A DNA stretch of 64,000 nt, taken from contig NW_027192198.1 in the NCBI RefSeq assembly GCF_041956535.1, positions 628,714-692,713 of the forward strand, in the 5' to 3' direction. The notes below the pieces were generated by a model. The model ran no database searches. It saw only the letters and a program-made list of their open reading frames with translations, and had not been told where the DNA came from. A program made the position numbers and the translations under genes. Shown piece after piece: positions 48,101 through 58,750 of this stretch. The DNA is from Calcarisporiella thermophila CBS 279.70. Its lineage: Eukaryota > Calcarisporiellomycota. Positions within the stretch are counted from its first letter, which is position 1. Each line of letters begins with the position of its first letter.

Positions 48101-49626
48101 AGCTTTTTAAGTTCAGCGTCCACTTCATGTCGTGTCAATCGAATTGGTGGTGCATACATCTCAGCTCGATATTCGGATGTTCCAAGTGTGTATCCGCCAC
48201 CCCATCCGCCACCCCATCTCTCGGTCTTGAAGTGGGGCGAGTGGAAGGCGGGGATCTCGTACACATCCTCGCCAGAGCGGTATTTTATCTCCTCTACGTC
48301 CGACGAATCTGACCAATACTCGCGTTCATAATAGTCCTGTGATCTATAGTGCAGGGAAGAGGACGAGGACGATGGGCCAGGCATTGGGTGCTCACGGTGA
48401 TGCATGAACATAGGAAGCGAAGCGTCGATCGCATTGGAAATACTTGGAATTGCAAAAGGATTCCGTTTAAGTGTATCCTGGGTGAGGGGGTGTGAGGAGG
48501 GGTTGGAGGTGAGATCAATCACGTCAGACTCATTGGGCGATGCGGAGCCGGAAGTGGTAAGATCAATAATGGAAAAGGTAGTAGTGGAATCACTGTCGCC
48601 GTCAAGCACTACGGTTGGGCTCTCGGCCTTTGGTATTGCTAGGTTCCCAGAATGCGATTCGGCAAAAGTTGCGAAAGGCGAAGGGTTGGAATTGAATTTC
48701 CCTGAACTGTCGTCGTCAAGCACTACGGTTGGGTGCTCAACCTTTGGTATTGCTAGAGTCGCAGAATTTGAATCGGCAAAAGATGCGAAAGGTGAAGGAT
48801 TGGAGTTGTATTTCCTTGAGGACGAAAAAAAAGGGCTCGTTGAAGACATTTTATCGAGACGTGATGTATGAGACGATGTTGGGGAGTGGTTCGTCGATGC
48901 TGAGTCTCTGTACGATATGGAATTCTTGAGATTTGAAGGTATGACAAAGGGCTTTTGCTTTTGTGAGGGTTGGTTGTCAGAGTGCTTAGAGTTAGAGCTC
49001 TCACTATTGAATCCGGTGGTGTTTTTCCAGAATTGCTGCAGTACACCTTGGGATTTCTTCACTGAGCCAGGTGCTCTCTCGCGATGCAGACCATCATTGC
49101 CATTGATGGATGCGCCCTTTGGGAAGCTTCCGGGCATGGATATTTCTGATTTTTTCGAAATGGCGTGTTCGCTGGAATTCTTAAATGACCCATTCACCCC
49201 AGCTGGCTTCAACTGCGGATATTTTAGTGCAGAACTGGATGCTGATCCTAATTCCGATTTCGAACTTGGCAGAGCCGCCGAGGACAGCGAAGGCTTTATG
49301 GCCCCCACTTGTACCAGTTTAGCTAATGCCTCATCCTTTTTGAGCTCTTCAATTTTCTGCTCATGTTGTTGGATGAGTTCTAGTGCATTTTCTCCATTGA
49401 GCTCGATCGCAAGTCGACGTGCTAACTCCTCATCCGACAATTCTTGGCTATCTAATCGCGTGCGTTTCGAGTCGTTATCTGAGCTCTCCGCCGGTGAACC
49501 CTCTACTTTTCGTTTATTATTATTATTCCTATCATCAAGAAGTTAGCGTTTGTCGAAAAGTGTAGAGAACAAAGGTCCGATGTGTGATTTGACTCAATAC
49601 ACACAAAAATGAAATGCGGCTTACAT
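45149..49626 (-). CDS. ULS1: Uls1-like SNF2 translocase / RING SUMO-targeted ubiquitin ligase
   Basis: Coding exons on the minus strand: 49625-49626 (AT only), 48061-49528, 47646-47985, 47325-47571, 47155-47238, 46835-47078, 46467-46761, 46336-46393, 45907-46270, 45716-45835, 45149-45643, giving 1238 residues. Residues 1-490 are disordered and hold four SUMO-interaction-like motifs (TVVLDDD, TVVLDGD, SIIDLT, VIDLT). The SNF2 core follows, with ADDMGLGKT (Walker A), ILDEAQQIKN, WCLSATPLQNN and LLRRRKSDK. Between the lobes, from residue ~868, sits a C3HC4 RING: CPICMD, then CGHIFCREC and CPSCR. The second lobe has KTIVFSQFTGF, GSLGLNL and DRVHRIGQ. Uls1 removes SUMO-conjugated or stalled proteins from DNA. 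The start codon is split by the first intron. Confidence 0.87.
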
Positions 49627-49651
49627 TAGAGCTAGTGATCTGATTAGCCAT
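49523..49651 (-). promoter_or_regulatory. Candidate short upstream ORF overlapping the split start of the Uls1-like gene
   Basis: In the spliced leader an ATG at 49651 opens a frame of ten codons that ends at TAA (49525-49523), just inside the main coding sequence. It overlaps the main ATG out of frame. If the transcript starts upstream of 49651, this uORF would reduce translation of the main frame. Inferred from sequence only. Confidence 0.4.
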
Positions 49652-50015
49652 TGATGATCATGAGAGTCTAAACTGGCACTGCCCAATGAGAGTAGTTGAA
49701 TGGGTGCAGGTCTCTATCCTTGATGTATAAGAAAACGGAGGAGTTGACGATAAACGGGTAATACTGTAGTCACAGAAGTGTGACGTTTAATATTGATTAT
49801 CGAAAATGGAAACTATATTTTTATTTTTCTTCGAAATGTCGAGATTAAATACGGTATCGCAGGTGAAAAAGCTTGTGTGAGCACAAAAGTTTAGATTCTT
49901 TTATGGCAAGCTGCAATCAACAAGCTTATCCCATTGAGACTTCACTTGACCAGGCGCTGATCCAGCAATACGCTAAACTAAGTCCTTTTTTACCCACTTT
50001 ATCATTCGTTTGATA
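49652..50015. other. Promoter side of the Uls1-like gene and 3' flank of the GH36-like gene
   Basis: Short AT-rich spacer between two minus-strand genes. It has an A/T-rich stretch near 49805-49850 but no coding frame of note. Confidence 0.4.
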
Positions 50016-52410
50016 TCAGCCTACCACCTCGATGCCCCAGAAGCCGCCCCCCTCGACCGCATACCATTCTGCCTCCTTGCTAAACTCTGCCCCAATAACC
50101 GCAACTTTCTCAGGTTTTACCTCCTCCTCCCATCCACAGCATATTACTGCACGACTGGAGCGAATCTTCCGCTGCGCCCACTCTACTTCAATTTTCATTG
50201 CTTTATCCTCGACTTTCTCGAGTCTTAGTTCGGCGATCTCAGTTCCCGGGAAAACATGCCCAATTGATCCAAAAAAGGCGTCCGAGCGATACAGGTGAAG
50301 AAAAGTGACGGTCTGATGGGGGACGAGAACAATGGTTTTCCAGGAAGAACATAGCGCTTTCTTAGACTTGGCTCGTCTCCCTCTGGTCCATTGCCCTCAA
50401 ACGTTGTAGCCGCCCGGAAATACAGCACAGGTTGCATGCTTTCTTCTACCGTTTCCGAACCATCGCCAAAAGCTTCGAATACCGCCCCAGGTAAATCAAA
50501 CTGTACCTCTGTGTCTGACAGATTTGAATGTGTAGTATATCGTCTCTGCCCTATCGCGTATTCGATTACCCAAAAATCCCGCCAGAGCTCATACACATTG
50601 GAGAGCAATATTCGTGCTTTGGGAAAAATGGAAGCAAGAGCTCGGTGCTGAGTAAGCGTGTACTCGCTTATGGGATCCGCGGTTAGGATTAAACTGCCGA
50701 GTAGGTTGGAGAGTAGGAGGTGTGTATGGTATTCGTGCAGCGAAAGACCGCTGTCGGTCATGGATATCAGTCCGGGCTCGATTCCATACGCTTCACCAGA
50801 AAGTTGCCACTTCTGCAGCAAGTTGCGCATCAATTCAATGGAAAAACGGCACGTATCCTCTTTAGCACTCCCCTCACTTTTTTTGACTCCATTTTCGATG
50901 CTCCAGTAATGAAATTTTCCAACTCCTGTTAGAAGAGGAGCTCCACTACCCATAAGCAACCGGTGTTCACCTACAGCGTTCCTTACAAAATCTACCACTT
51001 CGTCAAGTATTTGTGCTCGGGACCGCCCCAGTCTTGCAATTGGAGACGCATCTGTGAGATCCACGTGCACTAGGTCAAATTTCCACTGCGTTAATAATGT
51101 ATCGAAAACAGAGAGAAGATAGTCCTGGAATTGTGGGTTATAAAAATCGAGGAGATAGTGCTGGGATGTAGTTTGCACCATGGAGCCTGAGGAGTTTAGA
51201 ACAACCCAGTCAGGTTGGAGCTGAAAGAGGCGTCTAGAAATAAATGGGTGTTGGTATTAAGCAAAAGTCAGATGTCAAACAAGCGTGTATTGCAACTACA
51301 TACGATTCAGAAGAGACTGCAAGAGGCGATATCCGGATAGCAGCCTTATATCCGAACTCCTTAATCCTGTGCACGAGCTCGGCCATTCCGCTAGGGAATC
51401 GGTTAGGGTCTATCAAGATCCAATCTCCGTACGCATGTTGGTATCTAGGAGAAAGGCCGGTAGTTACAATATGTAAACAACCGACGAGCAGAGGGCGTCT
51501 GAATATGGTTGAGAATCTTACCCAACATCGATCATGAAATAATCCATTGGAAAACGCTGCCTGCTTAAGGCCTCTAAAGTCTCGACAATAGACTTCTCGT
51601 TTACCTTTTCGCCCAAATTCCGACTCGTCCATCCTATCGCATGTTCCCCAACTGTTCTCGGGCTTCCTCCAAACTCTTGCAAGTATCTCATAATTGCAGG
51701 GCGCTCGCTCCCCTCCAGTACCAGTACTTGTATTAAATCTTGTTTTTTCTGTGCGTTAATCATCAACCCGGAGATATCCTTCATAATGGTAAGCCGCGAG
51801 TGGGTAAGATATGATTTAAAGGTGGTATATCCAGAAGTTTCAGAAATAGAACCAAGAAAGAGAATGTGAGGATTGGAAGATCCAATGCCTTGACCTTCTC
51901 GAAAATAGACATATCCCTGAGAAATGAGCTCATCGTGTTTAGAAGGCACTTGGGTTTTAAAGAAAAGAAAACTCTTCTGCTCGGGCTCTTCTTTCCACTC
52001 TCCGGCTAAAAGCAAATTTTACCAACATGAAGAAAAAAATCAGGTATTCTCTTTTACTGACCTAACACCTGTTTCCCCTTTAAATATACCAGGTAGTCAA
52101 CCTCGAATATCTCCATTTCGACACTGCATTGAGAAAAAGCAGAGAATGTCAACAGCATGCCTTCGAAATTTTCTCCCCGCAGCTCATCCATCGAAACTGA
52201 AATTTCGAGTTCTCCGCCCCCATTAAAGGGTGAATCGGGTGTGACCATGCCTTGGAAATGCCGATGGGCATCTCGAGGGAGTAAAGGATCGGAGAGGAAA
52301 AAACTTGTGCTGCCTAGAGAGGAGGGATCATCAAGCCATGGAGTAGGTTTATATTTAACGTTAACAATGGGCTCGATGACGCGGAAAGTGTGGGCATTAA
52401 AGGAGCGCAT
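50016..52410 (-). CDS. GH36-like glycoside hydrolase (alpha-galactosidase superfamily)
   Basis: Proposed minus-strand exons: 52062-52410, 51522-52005, 51304-51444, 50424-51233, 50016-50382, giving 716 residues. An N-terminal beta-rich domain precedes a TIM barrel with the GH36/clan GH-D pattern IGWTSRNLGEKVNEKSIVETL, MDYFMIDVGYQ, FPSGMAELVHRIKEFGYKAAI and a candidate nucleophile Asp in LVHVDLTDA. No signal peptide is seen, so the enzyme may be intracellular. Exons 1-4 are well supported. The last junction is not: the main frame would run on to 50225. A parallel frame ending at 50016 (FLHLYRSDAFFGSIGHVFPGTE, MKIEVEWAQRKIRSS) reads like a true C-terminal beta-sandwich. A 41-nt intron at 50383-50423 joins them; a sequencing indel is the alternative. 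Substrate unknown. Confidence 0.75.
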
Positions 52411-52617
52411 TTTGAGTAAAAAATAAAAAGATGGAAGTGTAGTTGAGTGGCAAAAAGTAAAAAAGAAAAATTAGACCCGAAATGCGGCTGAAGATGAGGC
52501 TGAAATCCATCTGATATTTTTTTAGAGCACCAATATCGATTTCTCAGAGTACTATTAAAGTCGAGTTTGGAAGGGTTACGAAGCTAAATTCCTACGCTAA
52601 ACGAACGGATTCTCGCA

Positions 52618-52851
52618 ATGTCCAGGGGCGGCGTAACAGAACACACCCGATTCCAAAATAAAGAATCGACGCTCTTCGTAGATCCTTGTACGGCAGAGAC
52701 AAAGGCAAGCATGCAATGTTTAGATGACAATAATTATGATCGGTCCAAATGCGAGGAATATTTTAAACAGTATCGCGATTGTAAAAAGCGTTGGGTAATT
52801 GACACAATCTGTGCGGATGCTGTAGATGGAGTAATAATGCCTATGCCTTAA
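52618..52851 (+). CDS. COX23: Cox23/CHCHD7-like twin CX9C protein
   Basis: A single exon of 77 residues. Two CX9C motifs (CTAETKASMQC and CEEYFKQYRDC) form the coiled-coil-helix-coiled-coil-helix fold. The YDRSKCEEYFKQYRDCKKRW context matches Cox23/CHCHD7. Such proteins are oxidised and trapped in the mitochondrial intermembrane space through Mia40, and Cox23 assists cytochrome oxidase copper delivery. It is divergent from the GH36-like gene across a 207-base promoter. The tail has one further Cys. Other small CX9C proteins cannot be fully excluded. Confidence 0.82.
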   Translation: MSRGGVTEHTRFQNKESTLFVDPCTAETKASMQCLDDNNYDRSKCEEYFKQYRDCKKRWVIDTICADAVDGVIMPMP

Positions 52852-53266
52852 AAAATTATTTTAGTTCGAGGAGCGACGGCGGCTAAAACGCGAGGGAAAA
52901 ATATAATCTTGCCTTAAGTATACACGCCCAATTATATCTAGCAAAATGAACGCCCTTTTATTGCTGGTTTATGAGTGCTACCAGACGCTCGGTGGCCGCA
53001 AAGTTGATTTGTGGGTGGTGTTGGATTTAGGGGGGTTGGCGAGCTTTTTCAAGTTAAAATGTAGAGTTGGAATTTGATATAATAAGAAGTTTTATAAGTT
53101 TTGAGAAAGAGAAAGTGAGGGGGAGAGACATGATAGTACCATTAAGAAGAGAAAAAAATACATAAAGGAAAGAAAAATATCACCCATCCAATCTTCATAG
53201 TGTTTCCCGTCTTATCCAAAAGAATCAAACTTAAGCCTAACCATGAACGATGCAGTTTTCGATGAT
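52852..53266. other. Convergent 3' intergenic spacer
   Basis: AT/GA-rich sequence between Cox23-like and the RRM protein, which converge. No gene seen. Confidence 0.4.
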
Positions 53267-54282
53267 CTAAGCGCTCTCCTCTGCCTTCTCACCGCCCTTC
53301 TCCCCATTCATCTCCTCAAAATAATCCATTCTCGCCACCTTGATGACCAGCCCTCGTCCCTCTACCTCATGACCCTGCAGGGCCTCAAGGGCTCGCTGCT
53401 GCTCTTCCTCCGACTCCAACTGAACAAAGCCAAAGCCCTTGCTCCGTCCGCTGCTGCGGCGCAGGACCACGTGGGCCTCCTTTACCGTATAGCCTTGGAA
53501 GATCCCTTTGAGAGCCGCATCGTCGAATGAGAAGGGCAGGTTGCCGACAAAGAGTGTGGTCTTCGAAGGTTCTTGCTGAGCGGAAACAGCTGTTGGCTCG
53601 CGCGGCCTTCCCTGAGGACGCCCGCGCTTGCCGCGCCGAGCACGAGGACGGCGGAACTTGCGCCGGGGAACGCCCTCCTTCTTCTCGGCGGGTAATTTGT
53701 CCTCCTCCTTCTCTCCGTTTTCCCCTTGCTCCTCCTGGCTGTCCGTTTGCTCCCGCGGCGCTCTAGGAACCCCGCGCCTTCTTCCTCTCCAGCTACCGCG
53801 GAATCGCCCCCTCATGGGCCTGGCAGGTGCAGTTCCTTCAGCTCCCCTTGATCGCTGCTTAGAAGGTGCGCCCTCCTCTTGAGTCTTGGCGGGTTTTGGG
53901 CGTGCAATCTGGACGCTGATATTACGGCCTTCCATCTCGCGCCCATCCAGTTTGTCCACAGCGTTCTGAGCGTCTTCAGAAGATGCGAATGCGACGAAGC
54001 CATAGCCCTTGGAGAAGCGGCCGCGAGTGATAACAGAGGCAGCGGTCCTGAGGGGTTGAATTGAAAATCAAAAAGGGAGATGAGGCGGGGATGCGGGAAA
54101 CTCATATTTTCTATAGGTAAAGCCATGATGGAGGGGACTTACACTTTTCCAGCCTCAGAAAAGAGCTCACTAAGCTCCTCGTTTTTGGTGCGGAACGGGA
54201 GATTGCCCACAAATACCTTGTGGTCAACCTCTTCTATCGATGGCTGCTGGTTCACTTGCTGTTGAGCACTGGCTTCCGTCAT
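53267..54282 (-). CDS. RRM-RGG-RRM RNA-binding protein (Sbp1-like)
   Basis: Two minus-strand exons, 54143-54282 and 53267-54047, give 306 residues. RRM1 has RNP2 VFVGNLPF and RNP1 KGYGFVAF. The linker is Arg/Gly/Pro-rich with RGRFRGSWRGRRRG and a basic RRKFRRPRARRGKRGRPQGR block flanking an acidic stretch. RRM2 has LFVGNLPF and KGFGFVQL. The order RRM-RGG-RRM is that of yeast Sbp1, a translation repressor that binds eIF4G and promotes decapping. The call rests on this layout; nucleolin-like proteins are an alternative. Confidence 0.8.
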
Positions 54283-54630
54283 GTCAGACTTTTGCGTTTT
54301 CCAGAGGGGGATGAGGGATGGACTTAGAACCTGGATTTAAAAAAAAATTGGAGAAACGAGCTTGGTATAATAAATCGAGCCAATTATTTGGGATGACGTC
54401 TCCTGTGTCACAAGAACCTTCAAGGGGTTGCACAATTTTTCAATGGCCTTCCTTCTTAAAGTTTATTCTCTCCCAGAGGGGTGGATCCCTCTTCTGGTAC
54501 TCTCTCATCTGCTACTATCTATCCCGAGCTGCCCATATTTATTCTAGATCATCACCATTCATACACGGTCAAGATATTTAGAAAATAAAAACATAGCATC
54601 ATAGATAAACCAGTATAATACATAGCCCCG
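54283..54630. other. Intergenic between RRM protein promoter and carrier 3' end
   Basis: 348 bases of AT-rich sequence lying upstream of the RRM-protein start and downstream of the carrier stop. No gene seen. Confidence 0.4.
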
Positions 54631-55963
54631 TCATCCCTCCAAGTATTGCCGTAAATATCTCTTATATAGGCTCGTCAGTTGCTCAAAGAACACGAAAGTG
54701 AAAATGGTATGTGGCCTAATGGTTAAACATGCCAAGTTAATATACAAAGCTTAGCCCCCCGTCTTATTGCAATAGAGGTGACACAAAATAGTTACCCTAT
54801 CCGAGCATACTGGGCCGTGAATCCTTTATAAAGACCAAAGAATCCCTCTGCTCTCAGCGTTTTTACCATACAATCCAACGGATTACGATACAGAGTTCCT
54901 TTACCCGTGATAGGATCCGTCTTTTGATTGTACATTCGGGTACTGACCACATCGAAAGGTTGCATCACACAACACACGAAAATACCACTAATGAGGGAGG
55001 ATGAGACGTGTGCGTAGATGTTGTCTGCACAAAGGTTGGACTGAAGGATTTTAGATTTGACGTAACCTAAAAATAGTAATTTTTCATATTTGTTTAGATC
55101 TAAAAGGGAGGGAGAGACGAGAGAAGGCAGTGATGTGAAGGGATGCCAATTACCGTAGGTCGGAAGCTGCACAGCCGAACCCACTGCCGTTCGCAACATA
55201 GCTGCATCCACTCCCCGGAACCACCCACGTATCCCATCTGTCTTCCAGATTTCACGCAAAGCTGCCACGGAATTTCGATAATAGTGCTGATGACCCACTC
55301 CAGCGTGTTGTGAGTACGATTGCATTCGTGTTTTGACCAGGAAGAGAGGAGACCCAAATGCAGCCCCGATAAGGCCGGAAGAGGCGCCGGAGAGCATGTT
55401 GACAAGCGTATGATGCTTAGTAGGATCGTTACCTAACAGATCGTTATAGGTATGCTTGATGGGCTCGTAGAAACCTAATCGGGCGCCGTTCATCATTATC
55501 TGATAGCCATCTAACCAGAAAGTTGGTGAAAAAACAAAAATTAACATATGCGCGCATAGTTCTGCATCCCAACAAAGCTATGAAACTTACAAGCTGGTCC
55601 TAACCCTTTCTGAATCCCTCTAATGCCCTCATTCTTAAAAATGAGAATGGCAGCCTGGAAGAGATTTGTATATGGCTTTGGTACATTCTTAGTGCCAGAG
55701 GCGGTACGCGCCAGTTCACCTTGAAGCTGGAGGCGGGTTTTTACAACCTGTACAAAAAGCACATACTATTATTCAATCATGCTATCGATTGTATGCTGAA
55801 TTATGACTACCTCCATGGGATTGGTGAGTGTCACAGCACAGCATGCAGCAACTGCGCCAATCATAAAGCCAATGGCCGACTGTTTTGCGCGGCTAGTCTG
55901 GGGCTTGATAATCTGCGTTTCAGGCTGAGCAATGGTAGCTGAGGAAGTAGTCGTCTGCGACAT
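54631..55963 (-). CDS. OAC1: Mitochondrial oxaloacetate/sulfate carrier (Oac1-like)
   Basis: Five minus-strand exons: 55811-55963, 55591-55747, 55154-55510, 54796-55066, 54631-54715, giving 340 residues. The three carrier signatures are NPMEVVKTRLQ, SPLFLVKTRMQ and QPFDVVSTRMY. Additional Oac1-specific segments include GAVAACCAVTLTNP, AYGYQIMMNGARLGFYEPIK, FRGVDAAMLRTAVGSAVQLPTY and a final RIGPHTIFTFVFFEQL. The yeast protein carries oxaloacetate, sulfate and malonate across the inner membrane. The 30-residue Thr/Gln-rich N-terminus is extra. The last exon was found by completing the sixth transmembrane helix. Confidence 0.9.
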
Positions 55964-56610
55964 GTTGCAAAATTATAGGATATAGCAATAGGAATAATAG
56001 CAAGAATAGTATTCTATACAACAAAGAAAATAGGAACAAATAGTTATAGAATGTCAAGTAAACCTGAGAAATGAAGAGTCTATTAATTATAAATAGAGGT
56101 AATAATGATAAATACAAGAAGGAGAATAAAGAGATGTGGAGTAAAGAATTCTCTGTTTCCAATGTAAGAGAGAATTGGGCACCGAAACAGAACAGTATCA
56201 AGGATTCAGAGGAGGAATAATGCCTTCCTCATTATCTTCTCGTCATTAGCAATTCCAGCTCCAATTACAAAATCGGTTTGGATGGTCAAGTGGAGAACAA
56301 CAGTCAAGATTACAAAGCCATGAAATACGAGCGAAAAGTTAACAGAAAAATTTCAGAAGCTTGAAAATTTTTTAACAACAATACGCGACACGGCCAAATT
56401 TTAGGGGATAGACTGAGTATCTTATCGCCCCCTCCCCTTTCTCTCTCTTTCATACTTTTTTCATCTTAAGGTAAGCTCACCATTGTTGATACTAAAATTG
56501 ATCGGCGTTCTCGTGCCAATTAGGCATCTTGAGAATCATTAAGAATCATTCTCATCATCCTTGATTTTTCTTACTATTTTCCATCTTATTAGCCTTTATT
56601 CCGACAGAAT
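55964..56610. other. Divergent promoter between Oac1-like and NHP6-like genes
   Basis: 647 bases of AT-rich DNA between divergent start codons, with CT-rich tracts close to the NHP6-like start near 56440. A minus-strand frame here (55920-56201) is hydrophobic by composition only. No gene supported. Confidence 0.45.
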
Positions 56611-57189
56611 ATGCCCAAGGCCAAAAGCACCACCAAATCAACGCGCAAGTCGAAAGCGGAAGGGGGCGTCCGAAAGCGTGCCAAGAAGGACCCTAATGCT
56701 CCCAAACGCAATCTCACCGCATATATGATGTTTGTGCAACAGCAGCGCAAGGTTGTTCAGCAGGAAAATCCCACTGTCTCATTTGGTAATGCCTATTTTT
56801 CCCCTGTGGCCTTTTTTATCTCAGACACTATTTATTGAGCACGGAGAATACACCATACCATTTGGCTAACCATTCGACAAAATTTTGTGATTTTCTAGGT
56901 CAAATTGGAAAAATTCTCGGTGAAAAGTGGAAAAACTTGGAGGAAGATGAAAAGAAAAAATACGTGAAAATGGCCGAGAAAGACAAAGAGCGTTACGAGA
57001 AGCAGAAATCCGAATACGAGGTAGTCAACCGATATAAAGTACACATTGAAAATAACTACTTACTGTAACTTCCCCCCCCCTCCCTCCACTCCTACAATTG
57101 CAATACAGGCCAACAAGCATGATGCTGCAGATGATAAGGCCGATGAAGAGGTAGATGAGGAAGACGAGGAAGACGAGGATGACGAATAA
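56611..57189 (+). CDS. NHP6: NHP6-like HMG-box chromatin protein
   Basis: Three exons, 56611-56785, 56899-57020 and 57109-57189, give 125 residues. A Lys/Arg-rich N-terminus leads into a single HMG box: [37 protein letters not shown] and [20 protein letters not shown]. The C-terminal ~20 residues are all acidic. Nhp6-type proteins bend DNA without sequence preference and work with FACT and TBP. The acidic tail is absent in yeast Nhp6 but common in HMGB proteins. Confidence 0.92.
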
Positions 57190-57478
57190 GTGGTTTTGCA
57201 AGCGTTTCTGCTGAACTGAAATACCTTTGTTCTATCTGTTCTTGATAAATGTGCTATTAGTTTGGCCTTATTTTTTTTCTATTATTGTTGGGTGCCTTTT
57301 TTTTTCCTTCCATTTTACAGTATTCAATGCGTGGAGATTCTACACTGGTATAATAATAAATGATAATACCCATAAAACACGACTTGCTGCGCCTCATTAA
57401 CTTCCCCTGTTCTAAATTTCAAACAACGGAAATCTCGTGATCACTGACAATAGTAAACTTTCTAGGATCTCAGCAGAT

Positions 57479-58087
57479 ATGTACTCCATAGCGCTGCGTG
57501 CCGTACGACTTTCATCCGTGAGTTATTGCTCTAATATATTTATGGATTGATGGCGATGAATTCGTGAGAGCACTAATTATAATGTCTTGAATGCAGACAC
57601 TCAGATACGCTGTCAGGCCTACTCCGAAGATGGCTGTGCGGGCATTCACTGCTAGTTCTGTGACAAAACAAGGCATGCTAGCAATGTTCTCTTTATTTTT
57701 CATTGCATTGTCGTTAACACTTTCTAATGGATAACCCAGATTTGGTCCAGGACTTGTACATCAAGCAGCTCAAAACCTTTAAGCCTGCCGCTGAGGTAGA
57801 TAGATACTTTTAATATCTTCCCCCCCCCCCCCCTTCGCTTATTTTGCTCTTGTTTTCATGAATAGGCGAAGGGAGCGGAAATTGGTCAAGTGAAGGAGCT
57901 TCACGTCCCCTCTGCTCCTCAACCCCCAAAACTGGAAGAAGATTTGACCGCCGACCTCCAGGCATACCAACAAGAGGATCCAGTGGCCGTCTCAGTGGCC
58001 AATGAAGAAGATCAAGTTGAGGAGGAATATGCAGATATCTTCGAGGAGGCATTAAAAGATGAAGAAGAGGAGACCGAAGGACACTAG
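57479..58087 (+). CDS. ATP14: F1Fo-ATP synthase subunit h (Atp14)
   Basis: Four exons: 57479-57517, 57597-57672, 57740-57795, 57866-58087, giving 130 residues. The N-terminus is a basic presequence (YSIALRAVRLSS, then AVRAFTASS). The family motif SVTKQDLVQDLYIKQLKTFKP follows. The C-terminal half is acidic, with EEEYADIFEEALKDEEEE. Subunit h is a peripheral-stalk component of mitochondrial ATP synthase in fungi. The intron 57673-57739 has a GC donor (G|GCATGC); only this junction restores the QDLVQDLY motif. The intron 57796-57865 contains a run of 14 C. Confidence 0.88.
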
Positions 58088-58465
58088 TCAACTCTTTACA
58101 ATGTAAATTTTTATGCTATTTTATTTAAAATAGATCCTTGATTCAATACTCAGTATGCCGTCATCATTGGTATTGCTACAGCCTAATTTATTGAAAGGGG
58201 ATATTGAATGACCCATCCAAAAAAAAAAATTATCATATTTTTAAAAGGATAAATCTCGAAATTGATGAAGAGTGGGAATCCAGATGCAACTGAAGTAGGG
58301 ATTAACAAGAAAGAAAGAGATTAAAAATTGAATTAAACAACATTCCATTGAATTTGTATGAAAAATTAAATGAGAATGCTAGGTCAAACAAAAATATGTA
58401 CAGCAGAAAATTATAGGGGAGGGGGAGGGAACGGTGAGTTGAGAATATAAAAAAGGGACTCTAAT
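58088..58465. other. Convergent 3' spacer
   Basis: AT-rich sequence with A runs after the ATP synthase gene and G-rich sequence near 58417-58432. No gene seen. Confidence 0.35.
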
Positions 58466-58648
58466 CTACATGCAGATGCCGCTATTAATATTCCGTCCAT
58501 TGGTTCGCCATACCCAGCAGCAGATAGTCAGGACAAGGACTGCGACGAGCAGTGCGCAAGCTCCTACGAAAAACTTGGAAGTGCCATCGTCATCGAAGAA
58601 TCCTCTTTCAGTTAGGTCGACGACGCGATGCGGTTTGGCGAGGACCAT
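58466..58648 (-). CDS. Possible small single-pass membrane protein
   Basis: A 60-residue frame starting MVLAKPHRVVDLTERGFFDDD, followed by a strongly hydrophobic helix (FFVGACALLVAVLVLTICCWVW) and a short polar tail ending GICM. An in-frame upstream Met at 58750 would add 34 residues of poorer quality. The charge pattern and single span look like a real small integral membrane protein. I do not recognise a family and cannot see introns. Confidence 0.45.
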   Translation of the reverse strand: MVLAKPHRVVDLTERGFFDDDGTSKFFVGACALLVAVLVLTICCWVWRTNGRNINSGICM

Positions 58649-58750
58649 CCGTAGCGAATAGAGAAGATAGAGGCTAATCAGATTAGGGCCAGATGGGAAT
58701 TGCCTTGTCATTATTGTTGACAATTGGAGGAAAGAAGGTGGGAAGTCCAA

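Noticed and set aside
55920-56201. Very hydrophobic minus-strand ORF upstream of the Oac1-like gene
   Set aside because: Phe/Leu/Ile-rich because of AT-rich DNA; lies in a divergent promoter with no supporting features.
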